A stretch of DNA of 64,000 nt, from NCBI GenBank assembly GCA_029378245.1, contig JARKIF010000028.1:620001-684000 (forward strand). The letters run 5' to 3'. A program made the translations under genes and the position numbers. Below are positions 1 through 11,200 of this stretch, one piece after another. The notes below the pieces were generated by a model. The model did not search any database. It was not told where the DNA came from and saw only the letters and a list, made by a program, of their open reading frames with translations. The number at the start of each line of letters is the position of its first letter. The first letter of the stretch is position 1. The stretch is from Roridomyces roridus (lineage: Eukaryota > Basidiomycota > Agaricomycetes > Agaricales > Mycenaceae).

Positions 1-600
1 TGCGTTCTCCGTTTCTGATTTTTCAGTCAACATCTCATTTGTGATTCCCCTTTCTCAGCCGCAGAATATGACCGCCGTCATGGAGATCCGACGAGTCATC
101 ACCGAGGCGTTCGACCAGGCTCTCGCCGCGTATGAATGCCCTGGATCTTCGAGCGAGTGTTTGGGAACGAATACGACGACCACGGTGTCTAGTACCACGC
201 ACTCGAGTTCCTCCTCTTTGTCTTCTTCCTCCACGTCAATCACGGTCAATTCCAGCATTGCAAGCACCACCGCGAGCCATACATCCACCTCCCCGCCCGC
301 ACCTACGGGCCCCACGGGTGTTTTCGGTCAATGTGGGGTTCGTACCGCATTACATCTTATATTCACGGAATCTTTGTCTGACATTTGTCTCAGGGAACGG
401 GATGGACTGGGCCAACTACCTGCGTTGCGGGTGCGTATACTCCATCTGCTACTACAAACAAGATCTGTGGCTTACGACGACTTGTAATAGGTTCCGTTTG
501 CACTGTTTCGGCCCCATGTGAGTTCTGCCTTGGCTCCAACAATTAAATAATCTCACTCACCAATTTTCTAGCCTTTTCGCAATGTCTCCCGACCTCGTAA
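1..600 (+). CDS. C-terminal part of a secreted enzyme with a CBM1 cellulose-binding domain (5' partial)
   Basis: The open frame enters from the window start, so the catalytic part is missing. It runs through about 50 unassigned residues and a Ser/Thr-rich linker (about 165-310) into a fungal-type cellulose-binding module. Introns at 338-393, 431-490 and 518-571 (56, 60 and 54 nt, all GT-AG) restore phase. They join FGQCGG, GTGWTGPTTCVAG, SVCTVSAP and FSQCL, giving the CBM1 cysteine and aromatic pattern with a stop at 598-600. CBM1 binds crystalline cellulose and tethers secreted plant-wall enzymes; the linker is typically O-glycosylated. The enzyme class cannot be told from what remains. Confident for CBM1, not for the catalytic family. 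Confidence 0.85.
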
Positions 601-934
601 GTAATGTATCCCGTCGAGTTCAAGAATGTACTGACAAAACTAGTTGAGTTTACATGGAGCAAACCCGACTTAGTCTTCACTTAGAATTACATCTCTGCTG
701 TGCCATCGCTACTTTCCCGTGTTATTCCTTTCCTTGACTAAACTCCGCTAGCGCTTGCATACCATACATGTTAATGTGCCTCTGAGTCCCTCCACCCGAA
801 TTTCAAACTCAAGTCCGTCTCCGTTGAACGTTGAGTCTTGACAGCCGGAACCACAAAACGTGAGCCCTCCTCAGGTCAAACCCTAACATCTGGGACGCTG
901 GAGCGCACACTCTAGGCCACAGCCCCTGCCACTC
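601..934. other. Intergenic stretch
   Basis: I see no coding frame, repeat or RNA structure that I can support between the CBM1 gene and the tRNA-like gene. Confidence 0.5.
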
Positions 935-1149
935 TCCGGTGCGGTGTATCGGTAACATATCCGCCGCTCGTTCCAAACTATGCTGCTGGTTGACCGTTGG
1001 GTCAATTCGGATGGGAAAAAATATTAAAATATTAAAAATTAGATTAGATATGATATGATTGATCCCATCAATATCTGATCAATCAATCAATCTGTTTGCG
1101 AAGGCGATTCATTACGCGGTTGCGCGGGGTTCGATTCCCCGCACCGGAG
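935..1149 (+). tRNA. tRNA-like gene split by a 144-nt insert (possibly Glu-CTC type or a pseudogene)
   Basis: The 5' half (935-970) has acceptor strand TCCGGTG, D stem GTGT/ACAT and an A-box-like GGTGTATCGG. The 3' half (1115-1149) has anticodon-stem strand GCGGT, a 4-nt variable loop, and a 5-bp T stem CGGGG/CCCCG enclosing TTCGATT, which is a perfect B box. It ends in acceptor strand CACCGGA, which pairs with 935-941 at all seven positions. A TTTT tract for Pol III stop follows at 1155-1158. The insert at 971-1114 sits where tRNA introns usually lie (after position 37). Against a working gene: position 33 reads G rather than U, and the 27-43 pair is mismatched. The putative anticodon CTC is only a suggestion. 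Confidence 0.5.
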
Positions 1150-1154
1150 ATGGA

Positions 1155-1158
1155 TTTT
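1155..1158 (+). terminator. Pol III-type T tract behind the tRNA-like gene
   Basis: TTTT lies six bases after the discriminator base of the tRNA-like gene, as expected for RNA polymerase III termination. Confidence 0.4.
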
Positions 1159-1496
1159 GGTATTCCCGCAAGTGCCGGGGAAAGGGGAGGGTATGGGACC
1201 TTCGTGGGCTCGGGTGGGCTGAAGATGTGCTGAATATAAAGCGATGGGTGATCAGAGTGACACACGTGTCTCCATCATCATCGACATGCACCATGATCTC
1301 CTCTTTCTATCCGCGTAAGTATCTTTCAAATCTCTGTTGTCTATCTGACTTGAGGTAAAGCGCGTCGTTTCGATTCTATCGGTTTTCTTTTGATGTCTGC
1401 GCGCACACTGGGTGCACAATAACCTTCACCTCCGCAAGATTATCGTGATTTTGAACAGCATGGATATACGGGAATTATAGTTGATACCAGGACATG

Positions 1497-2470
1497 TCAT
1501 CGTCTGAGATGTAGCGCGTAATGCCTGAGGAAGAGGTTGAACCAAGACTCCGTCCGTCCATGAACTGACTCACTCTGTATTTTCCGCGTTCTGCGTGCTT
1601 GAATAAACCCCTCCGCTACAACCTGGTAATCCACCCCTCCAGTTGCCCCGCGGTGCCAATCGGCGATACAATCGGACTGCCAGATCGGCACAAATCGTTC
1701 GTCGTCCAATAACGCTTGCAACACGGCCAATCCCGGTGCATCGTCTGGATGCGACAAGAATACGATGCATTCGATGGCGGAACATGTGGGGAGGACCTCC
1801 GTGGCGAGGCGAACGCAAAAGTTGGAAGTATTGAATGCAAAGTGTGTGAGATGGGGAAGCTGAGCGATGCACGCGAGACTAGTTTTCGGCGCGTCGTCGA
1901 GTATCTCGAGATGTGTGATATTGCGGAAGACTGGACTTGAAAAGTCCATGGAGGACTGTATGGAGAAGAGATCGCTCAAGTTGACAGTGACTCTTTGCAG
2001 AGAATCGAGAAAATTCAATTTGGATGCATGTACGCCCTGGAAATCAAAAAAACCGGTGATACCAGTGCAGGTACGGAGGATCAAGCGAATGTCATCTTGC
2101 AGCGAGCCCAAACTGCTCGAACCGAGAAGCAGATGCTTGACAGAGTTCCTGAAAAACTCCGGTGGCTTGGTCACTAGCAAGCGCATAAAAATGCTCCAGG
2201 TGAAAGGCGGCATGCCATCGGGGACGTCGGCATAATCAAGATAGACGACCCGATACATCAGAGGTTCAACCCTTCAAACAGTTTCGGAGGCGTCGTCTGA
2301 ACTTTACTCAAGGCTCACCAGGTGCAGACACGCTGTGCCACCAGCATGAGATTGGGGATCCTTCTCGGCCGCGAGAGGGCAGAGATCTCGAAGATCGTGC
2401 GTTCCAGGTCAAGCGGAAGTCGTGGATAGGAGAAAAGGACAACATCGACTGAGTTGTCGTCTGCGGCCAT
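1497..2470 (-). CDS. F-box/LRR-like protein
   Basis: Two exons (2319-2470 and 1497-2271) are joined across a 47-nt GT-AG intron, giving about 308 residues. The N-terminus reads LPLDLERTIFEISAL and then PNLMLVAQRVCTW, the degenerate F-box pattern that is abundant in agaric genomes. The rest is a leucine-rich scaffold with motifs such as LTHFAF and ITHLEIL. Such proteins are thought to be substrate adaptors of SCF ubiquitin ligases; the target here cannot be inferred. The start at 2468-2470 was chosen because the F-box follows directly and the splice phase fits. It has no operon-like link to its neighbours. Family call good, function inferred. Confidence 0.75.
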
Positions 2471-4472
2471 CGTGCAAGATGACGGGAAGAAGAGAGTCGG
2501 TTTCGGCGAGTGATCCGAAATCGTGATTACCCTTGACAGGTGGCGGTGCGCCCTCTTGACTCACAACCACCACTTGACCAGTGACCACCACGTCAAAATC
2601 TCTTTGGCTTGCTCTACGGCCCCTCGACGGCGACAACGCCGCCCGTTCTGCGTCCCTTCTCTGCCTCCGCTGTATGGCTTCCTACCTCTGAGGGAGAGAC
2701 TTCCACTGGTGCGGCCCTGCGGAGAATCTTGAACCGGTGTTGTCGTACTAAGTAGTGGCACATCGTTTCGACACCTGGTCAGATCAATACATAGGTCTGT
2801 CTCCATTGATTCATGCTGAGCAGCTGCATACAGAGTCGAGACCCTTCGTTTATCCCAAGTTTATCGTGACGAAGTATCTCTTCTTGACTGAGCCACGGGA
2901 GTTCATCAGACTCTAGCCTCGTTTCTCGGTGCCAACATGTCGGACACTGACCGTGGCCTCACCAATTTCTCCCGCTCTCTGTTCCACAATATCTCGTGTG
3001 AACACCGACATATCGTGGTGCCACATTCAACGCATTGATCAAGTCGGAGTAGACCCACATCTGTCCGCGGTTACCCGATCGTTCTTCCTTTTGAATTCTC
3101 GTCTCGGACAATTGCACTCTCCGCCTTCCGCCCTCCGACACCATTGTGATCCTGTCCGGCGTCGTTCATCCCGGGGGCTACTTATAAACCCTTGGCAATT
3201 CCGCTTTGTCTCCGTCGCTAAACGTTAGAGCTGTGAAGGCCAAGGGCGAAGCTCCGGTGGGAAAGCTAGTGAGAGGTTGCGTGATGCCGCCATCATTTGT
3301 TCCCCCGCCTTGCCCGCTAACCGAGTTGTAACAGTGCAACATGCGCCATGGCATGGTAGGTGAGGTGAATTCGGAATCGACCGATTGTTCGGATAGTCGA
3401 CGCCTCAAAGTACAGTCCCATCAGTGGTACGTGTTTCTGTAGTTCATCCCGATCGTTGCACTTGTGCAGATCGGACTCGCGCATCGGGCGGCACGGCACA
3501 ACTTCCCTGCTTGACGGAACTCTCACGCAGACTGGCTCTTTCTGTACAGCGGCTTTCGATGCGAATAATTTGCCATATGTAGGATTGGGAAATTTCTGAT
3601 TTAAAGTGATGCATCTTCGGTAGAACGGGTCTTTGGAGGGCTATCCCCATGCACATTTCTACAGCAACGGGTTTCTTTCGTCGAGATGGTACCAATTTGA
3701 TTTGATTTCAGGTGGAAAGTTAGAACAGCACCGGGTGCCCTTTTGCGGCCGCATCCAAGATCGAATACGCACTCCCAGTTTTGGTGAATTGCAATCTTGA
3801 CCAGACATGAATCTATCCTAAATGCGCTTGGTTGGAAGGCTGGAGGTGCGTGTGATCTGCACAGTGGGCGCGTAACAATTGCATACATTCCGGTTTCCGA
3901 TTGAGAACAGGGACTGGAGAGCACCGACAAATTGGCAGTCGTGAATGTCGTGCAGATCTTTTTGATACCTTCAACGCAGCGCCCGAGCCCACTTCAAAGT
4001 TCTCAAGTTCTTCTTCGAGGATCACGGAACGAGATCGTCCCGCTCGAATCCAGAAGCCGGGAGGAGGAGCACGAGTCCATCATTGCACCTGAGACGCGTC
4101 GCTTCGCGGAGACAAGTGGCTCTCGCAGAATTCGAAGCTCGCCGGCGCGGTGCCGTCGCAGAATTCAATTTACTTCAAGTTCTTGTCCAGTTCCTTCGCT
4201 GCCAACTGTCAGACCTCAACAGTGGCTGTGTGCAGCCGCGCTCGTGGTTGGACAGGATCTGCACAAGGCTTCTCAGGTCAAACCGGTGCTGATGTCCACC
4301 GACCGATGGTGGTGCCGTACGATGAGAGTGTAGGACAGGCTCCACACGATTTCTCTCGGTTTTTGGACGTCGGTCCCATGGATGTGAATATGATACTGGT
4401 TGAATGTAAATAATGAGATTTGAATACATTATGCATGAGAGTATGTACGTAGTGTGAATCCATCGAGGGGAG
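2471..4472. other. Long stretch without a supported gene
   Basis: Several open frames occur on both strands (for example 3932-4333 +, 3601-3930 -), but none shows a recognisable domain, a convincing exon chain or codon pattern. I see no terminal repeats. Short exons of an unrecognised gene could be hidden here. Confidence 0.4.
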
Positions 4473-5169
4473 CTAGCAGCCGATAGCCTGGGGCATATAG
4501 TACGCTGACGGAGCCAAGTTCTGGGCATATGAATCGGTTTGGTATGCATATCCCAGCACATCGACAGCATCTTGGCTGCCGGGAAAATCCAGCGGGGATG
4601 AGGATGTGTAAGGCGAAAGGTAGAGATCCGACATTGGGTATGTGGCCGTGGGAGTCAGCATCGGCATCCCGAGGATATTGTCGAGCTCATCATACGCATA
4701 CCCGCCGCTCTGCGGCGGCTGAGCGGGGAACGTCGAGTACACGGGGCTCCGTTGGTGTGGGGGCCGATACAGAGTGCTGGTTTCAGGATTTTTCGGAGGT
4801 GATGCATATGGCAATTCGTATGTGGGAGAGTCCATGTCGATGCGTGGCGCATTGCGCGATGGTCGCGGAGTTCGGCGTGTCTGGGCATGGCCTGGCAGGT
4901 TGCCGTACGCCTCACGGCGGCGGGGCTTGGGCGACTCGGGATCGCAGTGCGTGCCCAGAGACCGCGCTTGTCGCTCGGTCGCGATGTACTGACACCGCAG
5001 ACCGTTCGACCAGCATCGGAGGCAAGGCAGGTCGCAAGAGTCTGTAATACACTACGTAGACTCAGTAGAAGAACAAGTTACCCAGACAGCTTATTGAACG
5101 CACCTTGACCTTGCGCTTGCGGCAGACCGAGCAAGCCATCGAAACGCGTTGTGGGATAGAGGTGGACAT
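4473..5169 (-). CDS. Short Zn(II)2Cys6 transcription factor
   Basis: Exon 1 (5104-5169) and exon 2 (4473-5051) flank a 52-nt intron that splits the zinc cluster. Joined, the N-terminus has six cysteines spaced C-x2-C-x6-C-x8-C-x2-C-x6-C: ACSVCRKRKVKC, then CDLPCLRCW, then NGLRC. This is the fungal binuclear zinc cluster that binds DNA, with a basic stretch between Cys2 and Cys3. The protein is about 214 residues, much shorter than usual, and lacks the fungal-specific middle homology region. The remainder is rich in Pro, Ser and Tyr with an acidic patch DELDNILG, a plausible activation region. A TATAAA-type box lies about 40 bases upstream of the start. Regulatory targets are unknown. Confidence 0.85.
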
Positions 5170-5203
5170 GGCGATCGTGTTGAAGAAATCGTGGACGAAA
5201 GCT

Positions 5204-5217
5204 GAGCTTTTATAAAC
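5204..5217 (-). promoter_or_regulatory. TATA box of the short Zn2Cys6 gene
   Basis: On the minus strand TTTATAAAAGC lies about 40 bases before the start codon at 5169, a normal spacing for a core promoter TATA element. Confidence 0.45.
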
Positions 5218-5639
5218 CTCGCCGGCGCTGATGTCGAAGCCCTCTCCGGTCCGTGCGTGAATGCATCAGATCTACAAGTCAATGTCAACATGGTTACAAC
5301 ACGAAACGTGAAACCGCTTGACTGACCAGAGTTTTCATTATCCCAAACTTAAATGGCCGATGCCCTATTCCCATCATGCTTGCACGAGCTGTAAAAACTC
5401 ACAATAATGGATGAAATGAAACCCAGAGCACATTATTTGGTGCAAGATCGGCAATTGTCTTGCTTCCAAGCCCGATTTTCGAGGGTAGGCAGGCCGCCCA
5501 AACTTTGAATGAAGAGGTCACCATGGGGTCGCGTTGTCGGATCCTGTCGGTGAGTACTTGGGGATACAGTGGAGACGTACGATTGATGTAGAGTATGGCT
5601 GTGTCAGACATACTTGATGCAGCCACGAGCCAATGGAGG

Positions 5640-6420
5640 AAAGTTCCTCGGCGATAATCGGAGTAGCCCTCGAGTCCACGGCCGAGGCTCCGAGACCCTG
5701 TCGGAACGTAAAATCAGTCGCGTAATCAATTGAATACCCACAATAATCGTTCCTTGATCTCCCCGACTGGGCGCTGAGCTATGACGCCGCCGTGACGGGA
5801 GGGAATCGCATCGTGGGCTTGTCGGAGACGTTGGGGCAGAGTAAGATCGTCTCTGCAGCGCGTCACGGACGTGTGGGCTGTCAGGGGCATGAATGATTGT
5901 CTGTGAGTCGCGATTCGCGATCCCTCTACCGCGCAGTCAGCGATTCGGCACAGATATCGAATAAAAGGCAACTCGTACAGCATGCGAAGCTACTCGGATC
6001 CATACGATCGATCATCCTTGGACCCCTGCTGCACAAGGTAAGACGAAGCCGCAGGACACAGAATCTCACCGTAAAAGCCACCCTAAGCTCATCGGCAAGC
6101 GGAGTATGCAGGTCCATGGTGAATCTTGATGCAGTCTGAGTTGCCATCCAGAGCATTCCAGGGCGACGTCCGGAGCGATGCAGCCCAAGGATTTCAAATT
6201 CGATGTTTGCAACGAGTGACGAGGTGGGTGTGAGGAAGAGGTGGAATGGCAGGAGCCAGGTCAGGGTCGCTATGAAAACAGTTTGCTTCTGTGATGAAGA
6301 TCAGCTTCGTTTGGGATCGCAAACAACAGCAAGGAATTAACCGAGTGGATTTGACGCACCCTGTAGGTGAGGCGTCACAATCTTGGCCAACGCCAAACGA
6401 GAAATGCGACTTGATGCTGA
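5640..6420 (-). pseudogene. Possible decayed multi-intron membrane protein (MARVEL-like)
   Basis: On the minus strand, about 6285 down to 6072 encodes a hydrophobic stretch (FIATLTWLLPFHLF) followed by ANIEFEILGL and PGMLWMATQTA, ending at a GTGAGA donor. This resembles the TM3/TM4 part of the small four-helix MARVEL-like proteins common in basidiomycetes. I could not find a start codon in a frame that splices to it, nor a convincing 3' exon chain, so it is either broken or has exons too short to place by eye. The family call is tentative. Confidence 0.25.
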
Positions 6421-7107
6421 ATGAGAATCCTTGGAAGAGAGAGAGTCAAACTAAACGCACGACATGACTCAATTAACGTTTTAACCAGGGCACGCAAGGA
6501 GTCAGGAGTAGAGAATCAATATAAGAGCCCGGAAAGTCCTCGTTGTAGATGAAGACCGAAATATCTGGTAAACAGTGATACATTACAGCATGGGTGAAGA
6601 AAACACATGATACTACGGCCGGGCAAGGTCGTCCGTCATATGATGCTCGCGCAACGAGACAGACACGCTCACGGGAACGGAGTATGTGGCACTGTACACC
6701 CTGCTGCTGGGCCTGCGAGACCGATATGCGTCTGCGACTGGCGCCGACTGCGGAAGAATTGCGCGAGATCCCATTGATGCCACCACCGGACTTACGATGG
6801 GGACCAGCGAGCTAACGGAGCGGCTCGGGTGGAAGACCAACAGGAAAATGGAAGGTTGATTCACGCCGATTGGAGTCTCCAGTGAAATTTGAGTGAGTAA
6901 GTAGGCCGGCGAATATGAATCCAGTGAGTGAATCTTTGCAGTGAAGAGAGAATCAGCAGAACAGACGGTAAAAAGACACGAAACGTAGTCGAATGATAAA
7001 GGGCAGTCTGAAGCGTAGCGGTGGTGTGGTGGTGGCGGCAAGGTGGTGGTGTGGAATCAAGAGCCAGCGCACCGCCACCCGTCATATGATGAGTTGACAC
7101 GAGTCAC
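6421..7107. other. Stretch without a supported gene
   Basis: A minus-strand open frame (6613-7041) covers most of this stretch, but its product is low in complexity and has no recognisable domain. I see no supported gene. Confidence 0.35.
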
Positions 7108-7960
7108 GTGGGCCCGATACACTTGCTCCCGACCACAACCCGACCAACTCCCGACCACGTCTCTGACGAGCCACTCCTCCCGCCGAAGTTGGAGATGAAA
7201 AGATTTATTCTCTATTCTCGACTCACAACTGCATGCCAGGTGCACACCAGACCTCCGCGTCGCGCGCCGCGTTTACACGATCTCTGCCAGGATCGAGCCG
7301 ATCCTCTACAAAATGCGCATTTCTTTCATTGGAACAGCAGCAATTGCTTTTGCATCCTTGGTTTGAAAGCACCCGAGTCGTGGGTCCACAATGTCAAAAC
7401 CTCTCCCTCTCCCGGAGTGTACCGGCGGACCCCATCTTCCTCAAAGAATCTGGAGAACCTCCTGATCAATGTAGCAGACGATATCCGTTCTTTCCTGAAG
7501 GATATTCGCCTAAAGCGGCTCAGCGGCCTCACTCACCTCACCGTGCTAGATAACCTACAACTTTGGGTTGTTCGCAGAGGCGCTCGCGACGCTGCCGTAG
7601 CTCACACATATGCGATTCCGGTGCGCCACCGATGATCTGCTCCGTCTTGTCCTACACTGCTCAAAACCCGTCATCATGTCCATTGCAGACGTGCGTTTCG
7701 TACTGGTTCCGTTGGAAGGGTACAAGCCGCTAGAGAAAGATTGGGAGAGAGAGACCGAGTCGGAGGCAAGGGATTCTTGGACGCTGGCGGAATTGTTTAT
7801 CGCCAAAAGGCGCAGGGGGGAGATTCAGCCTGGTTCGTGTACGTTTTCAATCTCCGGCTAGATTTGCTTACCTTCCGCTGCAGCGTCGCGATATTGGATC
7901 GAGGATTCCGATGGAATTCCTGATGAGAAAGACACCTCTTATATGGGTCTTTCAGAATGA
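7108..7960 (+). pseudogene. F-box/LRR-like gene, apparently decayed
   Basis: Pieces of a basidiomycete F-box-like protein lie in order but in different frames: LPPKLEMKRF near 7180, then DLRVARRVYT and ARIEPILYKM (about 7250-7320), then LKRLSGLTHLTVL (7510-7550). The tail is DVRFVLVPLEGY through FIAKRRRGEIQP (7610-7832), spliced by a 51-nt intron (7833-7883) to SRYWIEDSDGIPDEK with a stop at 7958-7960. An in-frame TAG at 7598-7600 interrupts ALATLP-LTHMRF, where family members read on. Either unusual splicing removes it or the gene is dead; I favour a pseudogene because at least one further frame change is needed upstream. Confidence 0.5.
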
Positions 7961-8166
7961 CATCAATTCTATAGTTCTTTGTTGCTCCAAACGTTGAGAT
8001 TTGCTCCGTGAAACTGTACAAAAATTGACGGCGTTGTTCGAGCGAGCGGTCCATACAATCGCGGCAGTACGACCGATCGAATCGAAGTCCGGGGCTGATT
8101 GAATCATTCAAATGCGGTCACAGAAGTTGACGCTTATCAGACCACTCACCTGTAAACCACCACAAC

Positions 8167-11100
8167 ATGTCCAGCAAGAGCACCAGCTCAGTGTCCACAA
8201 CACCCCGTGGACTCACCGCGCAATCCTCAGGCAGCGATTGGGTCGGACCCTCACTTCAGACCGCACGTACCCTCTCTGCCGTTGCGGAAGGATTGCCGTT
8301 TCCATACGTGCGCAGCGTCTTCGGATTGGTCGTAGTCTTGTTGGAGACGATCGAGGTGTGCCTCCAATACCATTCAAACTACCAGGAAGAGCTGATCTCT
8401 TTCTACTTCTAGAGCGGAAGAAAAAATCGAGAGGACCTGCGAGAATTGTGTCGCGACGTGGAGGAGATCATGTCCGTTGTCAGGGACCAGATAACGGCAC
8501 ACCGGGACACCGCGGCGCCGAAATTCAAAGGGCTGTGCGAGGATCTCGAGGCGTGAGTGGCCCGCTTTGTGTCGGAGGTGGCTGACGCGTCCGAAGATGC
8601 CTGCATGATGTGCTGAGCGCCGTCAAGACACTGCAAGTCGAGCCTCGGGGGCTGCACGGGCGGTTTAGGGAAGTGGTGAAGCTGGCCAGCACCGCGGATC
8701 GGATCGTTCGGTATCAGAGCAGAATTCGGAATCTGCGCTCGAATGCGGTGGTAAGCGCAGTGGCCATCCCTTTGGAGAGGAATTAAAGTCTTCCTCAGCT
8801 CGCAGCGACCATGGATACGAACTTCCAGATGCACAAGCTGACATCAGGTATGAGTCCCTCGACGCCAAGTACCAGCTAGTGACTCACTCGAAGTTCCCAG
8901 AAATTCAGGCGATACAAACGCCCACGAGAATCAATACATGTCCGCCGCCATCACGCATCTTCCAAGGCAGACAGACAATTCTGGACAAGATGTACGATTT
9001 CTTTAGCCAGAACGCATCGAAACAACGCGTTTTCTTGTTGCACGGTCTCGGTGGCGCAGGCAAGACTCAGATCGCTCTCACCTTTATCGAAGAAGAGTGC
9101 TCTCTGTACGTCGCATAAGCCGGATATGCATGGTCCTGACGATTCGCAGATTCACCGATATATTCTTCATCGACGCTAGCACGCAGAGCACCATCGAAGC
9201 TGGGCTGTCCGAGATGGCTGTAGCGAAAACCTCCGGCCGCTCGCATCGAGAGGCGTTACAGTGGCTCCGCACAACACAGGAGAAATGGCTCGTGTTCCTT
9301 GACAACGCAGATGATCCGAAGCTCAACTTGAATGCGTTCCTCCCGAGGGGGCGGCATGGAAATGTTTTGATTACGTCGAGGAATCCGGGGCTTTCCGTTT
9401 ACGCCGGAGCAAACCATCGGGTGTCGGATATGGAAGAGGAGGATGCGGTGCCGCTGTTGTTGACGAGTGCAGCTCAGGATGATACACCCGAGAACCAGAA
9501 AATCGCTGGGGAGATCGTCAAGGTGAGTCCAGCCCTTCATTCTCGTGAACCCCATTCAAGTGTCTCTGCAGGAACTCTCGTACCTGCCACTTGCCATCGT
9601 CCAAGCCGGCGCATTCATCTCCCGATCCGGGGCGCTCGAAAGCTACCTATCCCTATATCACACCAACAAAGCGCGCCTCCTCAGCGAAGTACCCACGCAA
9701 TCGCACGACGACTACGCGTGGACGGTCTACACGACCTGGCATATCAGCTTTGATCGTCTCAGTCCCACCGCAGCTACGCTCCTTCAGCTCTGCTCGTTCC
9801 TGCATCACAAGGGGATATCGGAGAAGCTGTTCAGCGCTGCGGCGGATTATCAGGTCAAGACGTACGGCCCAACGAAAGAGGAGGTGGAGCAACCCGTCGA
9901 GTTCCTAGGCCGATTCAAAGGATCGACGGGAGCCTGGGATTCCCTTCAATTCATGGACGTGACCAACGAGTTAAGGGCGTACTCACTGATCAACTACGAC
10001 GCGCAAACGAAAACATTCTCCATCCATCCGCTTGTGCACGCTTGGAGCCAAAGCATCCTTACCGAGTCCGCAGCGTACAAGTCGTGCATGACCTCGATTA
10101 TCGGGATGCAAATAACCGCGCTCGCTCCGGAGGAGGAAGACCTCGCTGTGCTTCTCCTGCCACACATTGATTCGCTACTCCCAGGAGACGTCACCCACCT
10201 CGTCGTCGTCCCTGCCTTCGATCTCGAATACGGTGTTCTCTACCTTTACACCGGGCGTTTCGCGCATGCAGAGAAACTGCTGGTGCCCGCACTTGCCACG
10301 CGCTGCGCCGCACTCGGGGACGATCACTTTGAAACCCTGGTGACCATGAACCACCTTGCAACGACGTATCTCCGTCTGGGGCGTCTCCGCGAGGCGGAAG
10401 CCATGCAGTCCATTGTCGTCAAAAAGGGAACGCTCCTCCTCGGGCCAGACCACCAGTACATCCTGGTTGCGATAAACAACTTGGCCGTGATGTACGCCGG
10501 CCTAGGGCGATACGAGGAGGCGCTCAGTATCCAAGTGGATTTATTCGAGAAGGAAAAGAGGATTCTCGGGGAGGACCATGTGAATACGTTGAGAGGGATG
10601 CTCAACTTGGCCGGCCTGTATACGCTATTGAAGCGGTTCGACGAAGCGGAAGAGATACAGAGTGCTGCCATCGAGAAGCTGAAGAAGATCAAAGGAGAGG
10701 AACATTTGGATACCCTGCACGCGATTGCCAGCCTTGGGGTCATTTATATGAAGAAGGGGAGGCTGGAGGAGGCGTTGGAGCTGCAGAGTACGGTGTTGCG
10801 CAAGCAAGAGGAGAGTGCTGGTGAAGATCTGGACACGCTCACGATGATGGGAAATATCGCGGTGACATACAGGGAGATGGGTAGGTTCGATGAGGCGGAG
10901 CGCCGGGAGGTGCACGTTTTGCAAACGCGCAAGGAACTACTCGGCGAGAATCATCCCGATACGTTGCTGGCTATGTCCAATTCCGCCTGGACGTATCATC
11001 TTCTTGGTCGGTTCGAAGAGGCTGAAAAATTGGGTGTCGAGGCGCTTGAAAAACGGAGGGCGGTTCTGGGCGACTCTCATCCAGATACCGTCGACACCAT

Positions 11101-11200
11101 GCAGAGGCTGATGAAGATCTTTGAGGCTTCGGGAAAGAAAGAAAAGCAGGAAGAGTTGCGAGTCGTGCTGCAGCAGGTGGAGAGCAGATCCGAGCCATAG
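8167..11200 (+). CDS. NB-ARC/TPR NLR-like STAND receptor
   Basis: Seven exons (8167-8355, 8413-8552, 8597-8750, 8799-8847, 8901-9105, 9150-9522, 9572-11200) with introns of 44-57 nt give 912 residues, all in phase. Residues 1-177 form a helical N-terminal domain (GLVVVLLETIE, ELCRDVEEIM, FREVVKLASTADRI). It resembles, from memory, the MLKL/HeLo-type four-helix domains of agaric NLRs. The P-loop GLGGAGKT is at about 226-233, Walker B WLVFLDNADD at about 292-301, then LITSRNPGL and the GLPL-like YLPLAIVQAG. Residues about 590-895 are seven 42-residue kinesin-light-chain-type TPRs (GRFDEAE, LGENHPDTL). Such STAND proteins oligomerise on ligand binding to trigger incompatibility or defence-type cell death. 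The ligand is unknown. Confidence 0.92.

Noticed and set aside
6613..7041. 142-residue minus-strand open frame
   Set aside because: No signal peptide, domain or homologous neighbour; Ser/Val-rich low complexity. Not enough to call a gene.
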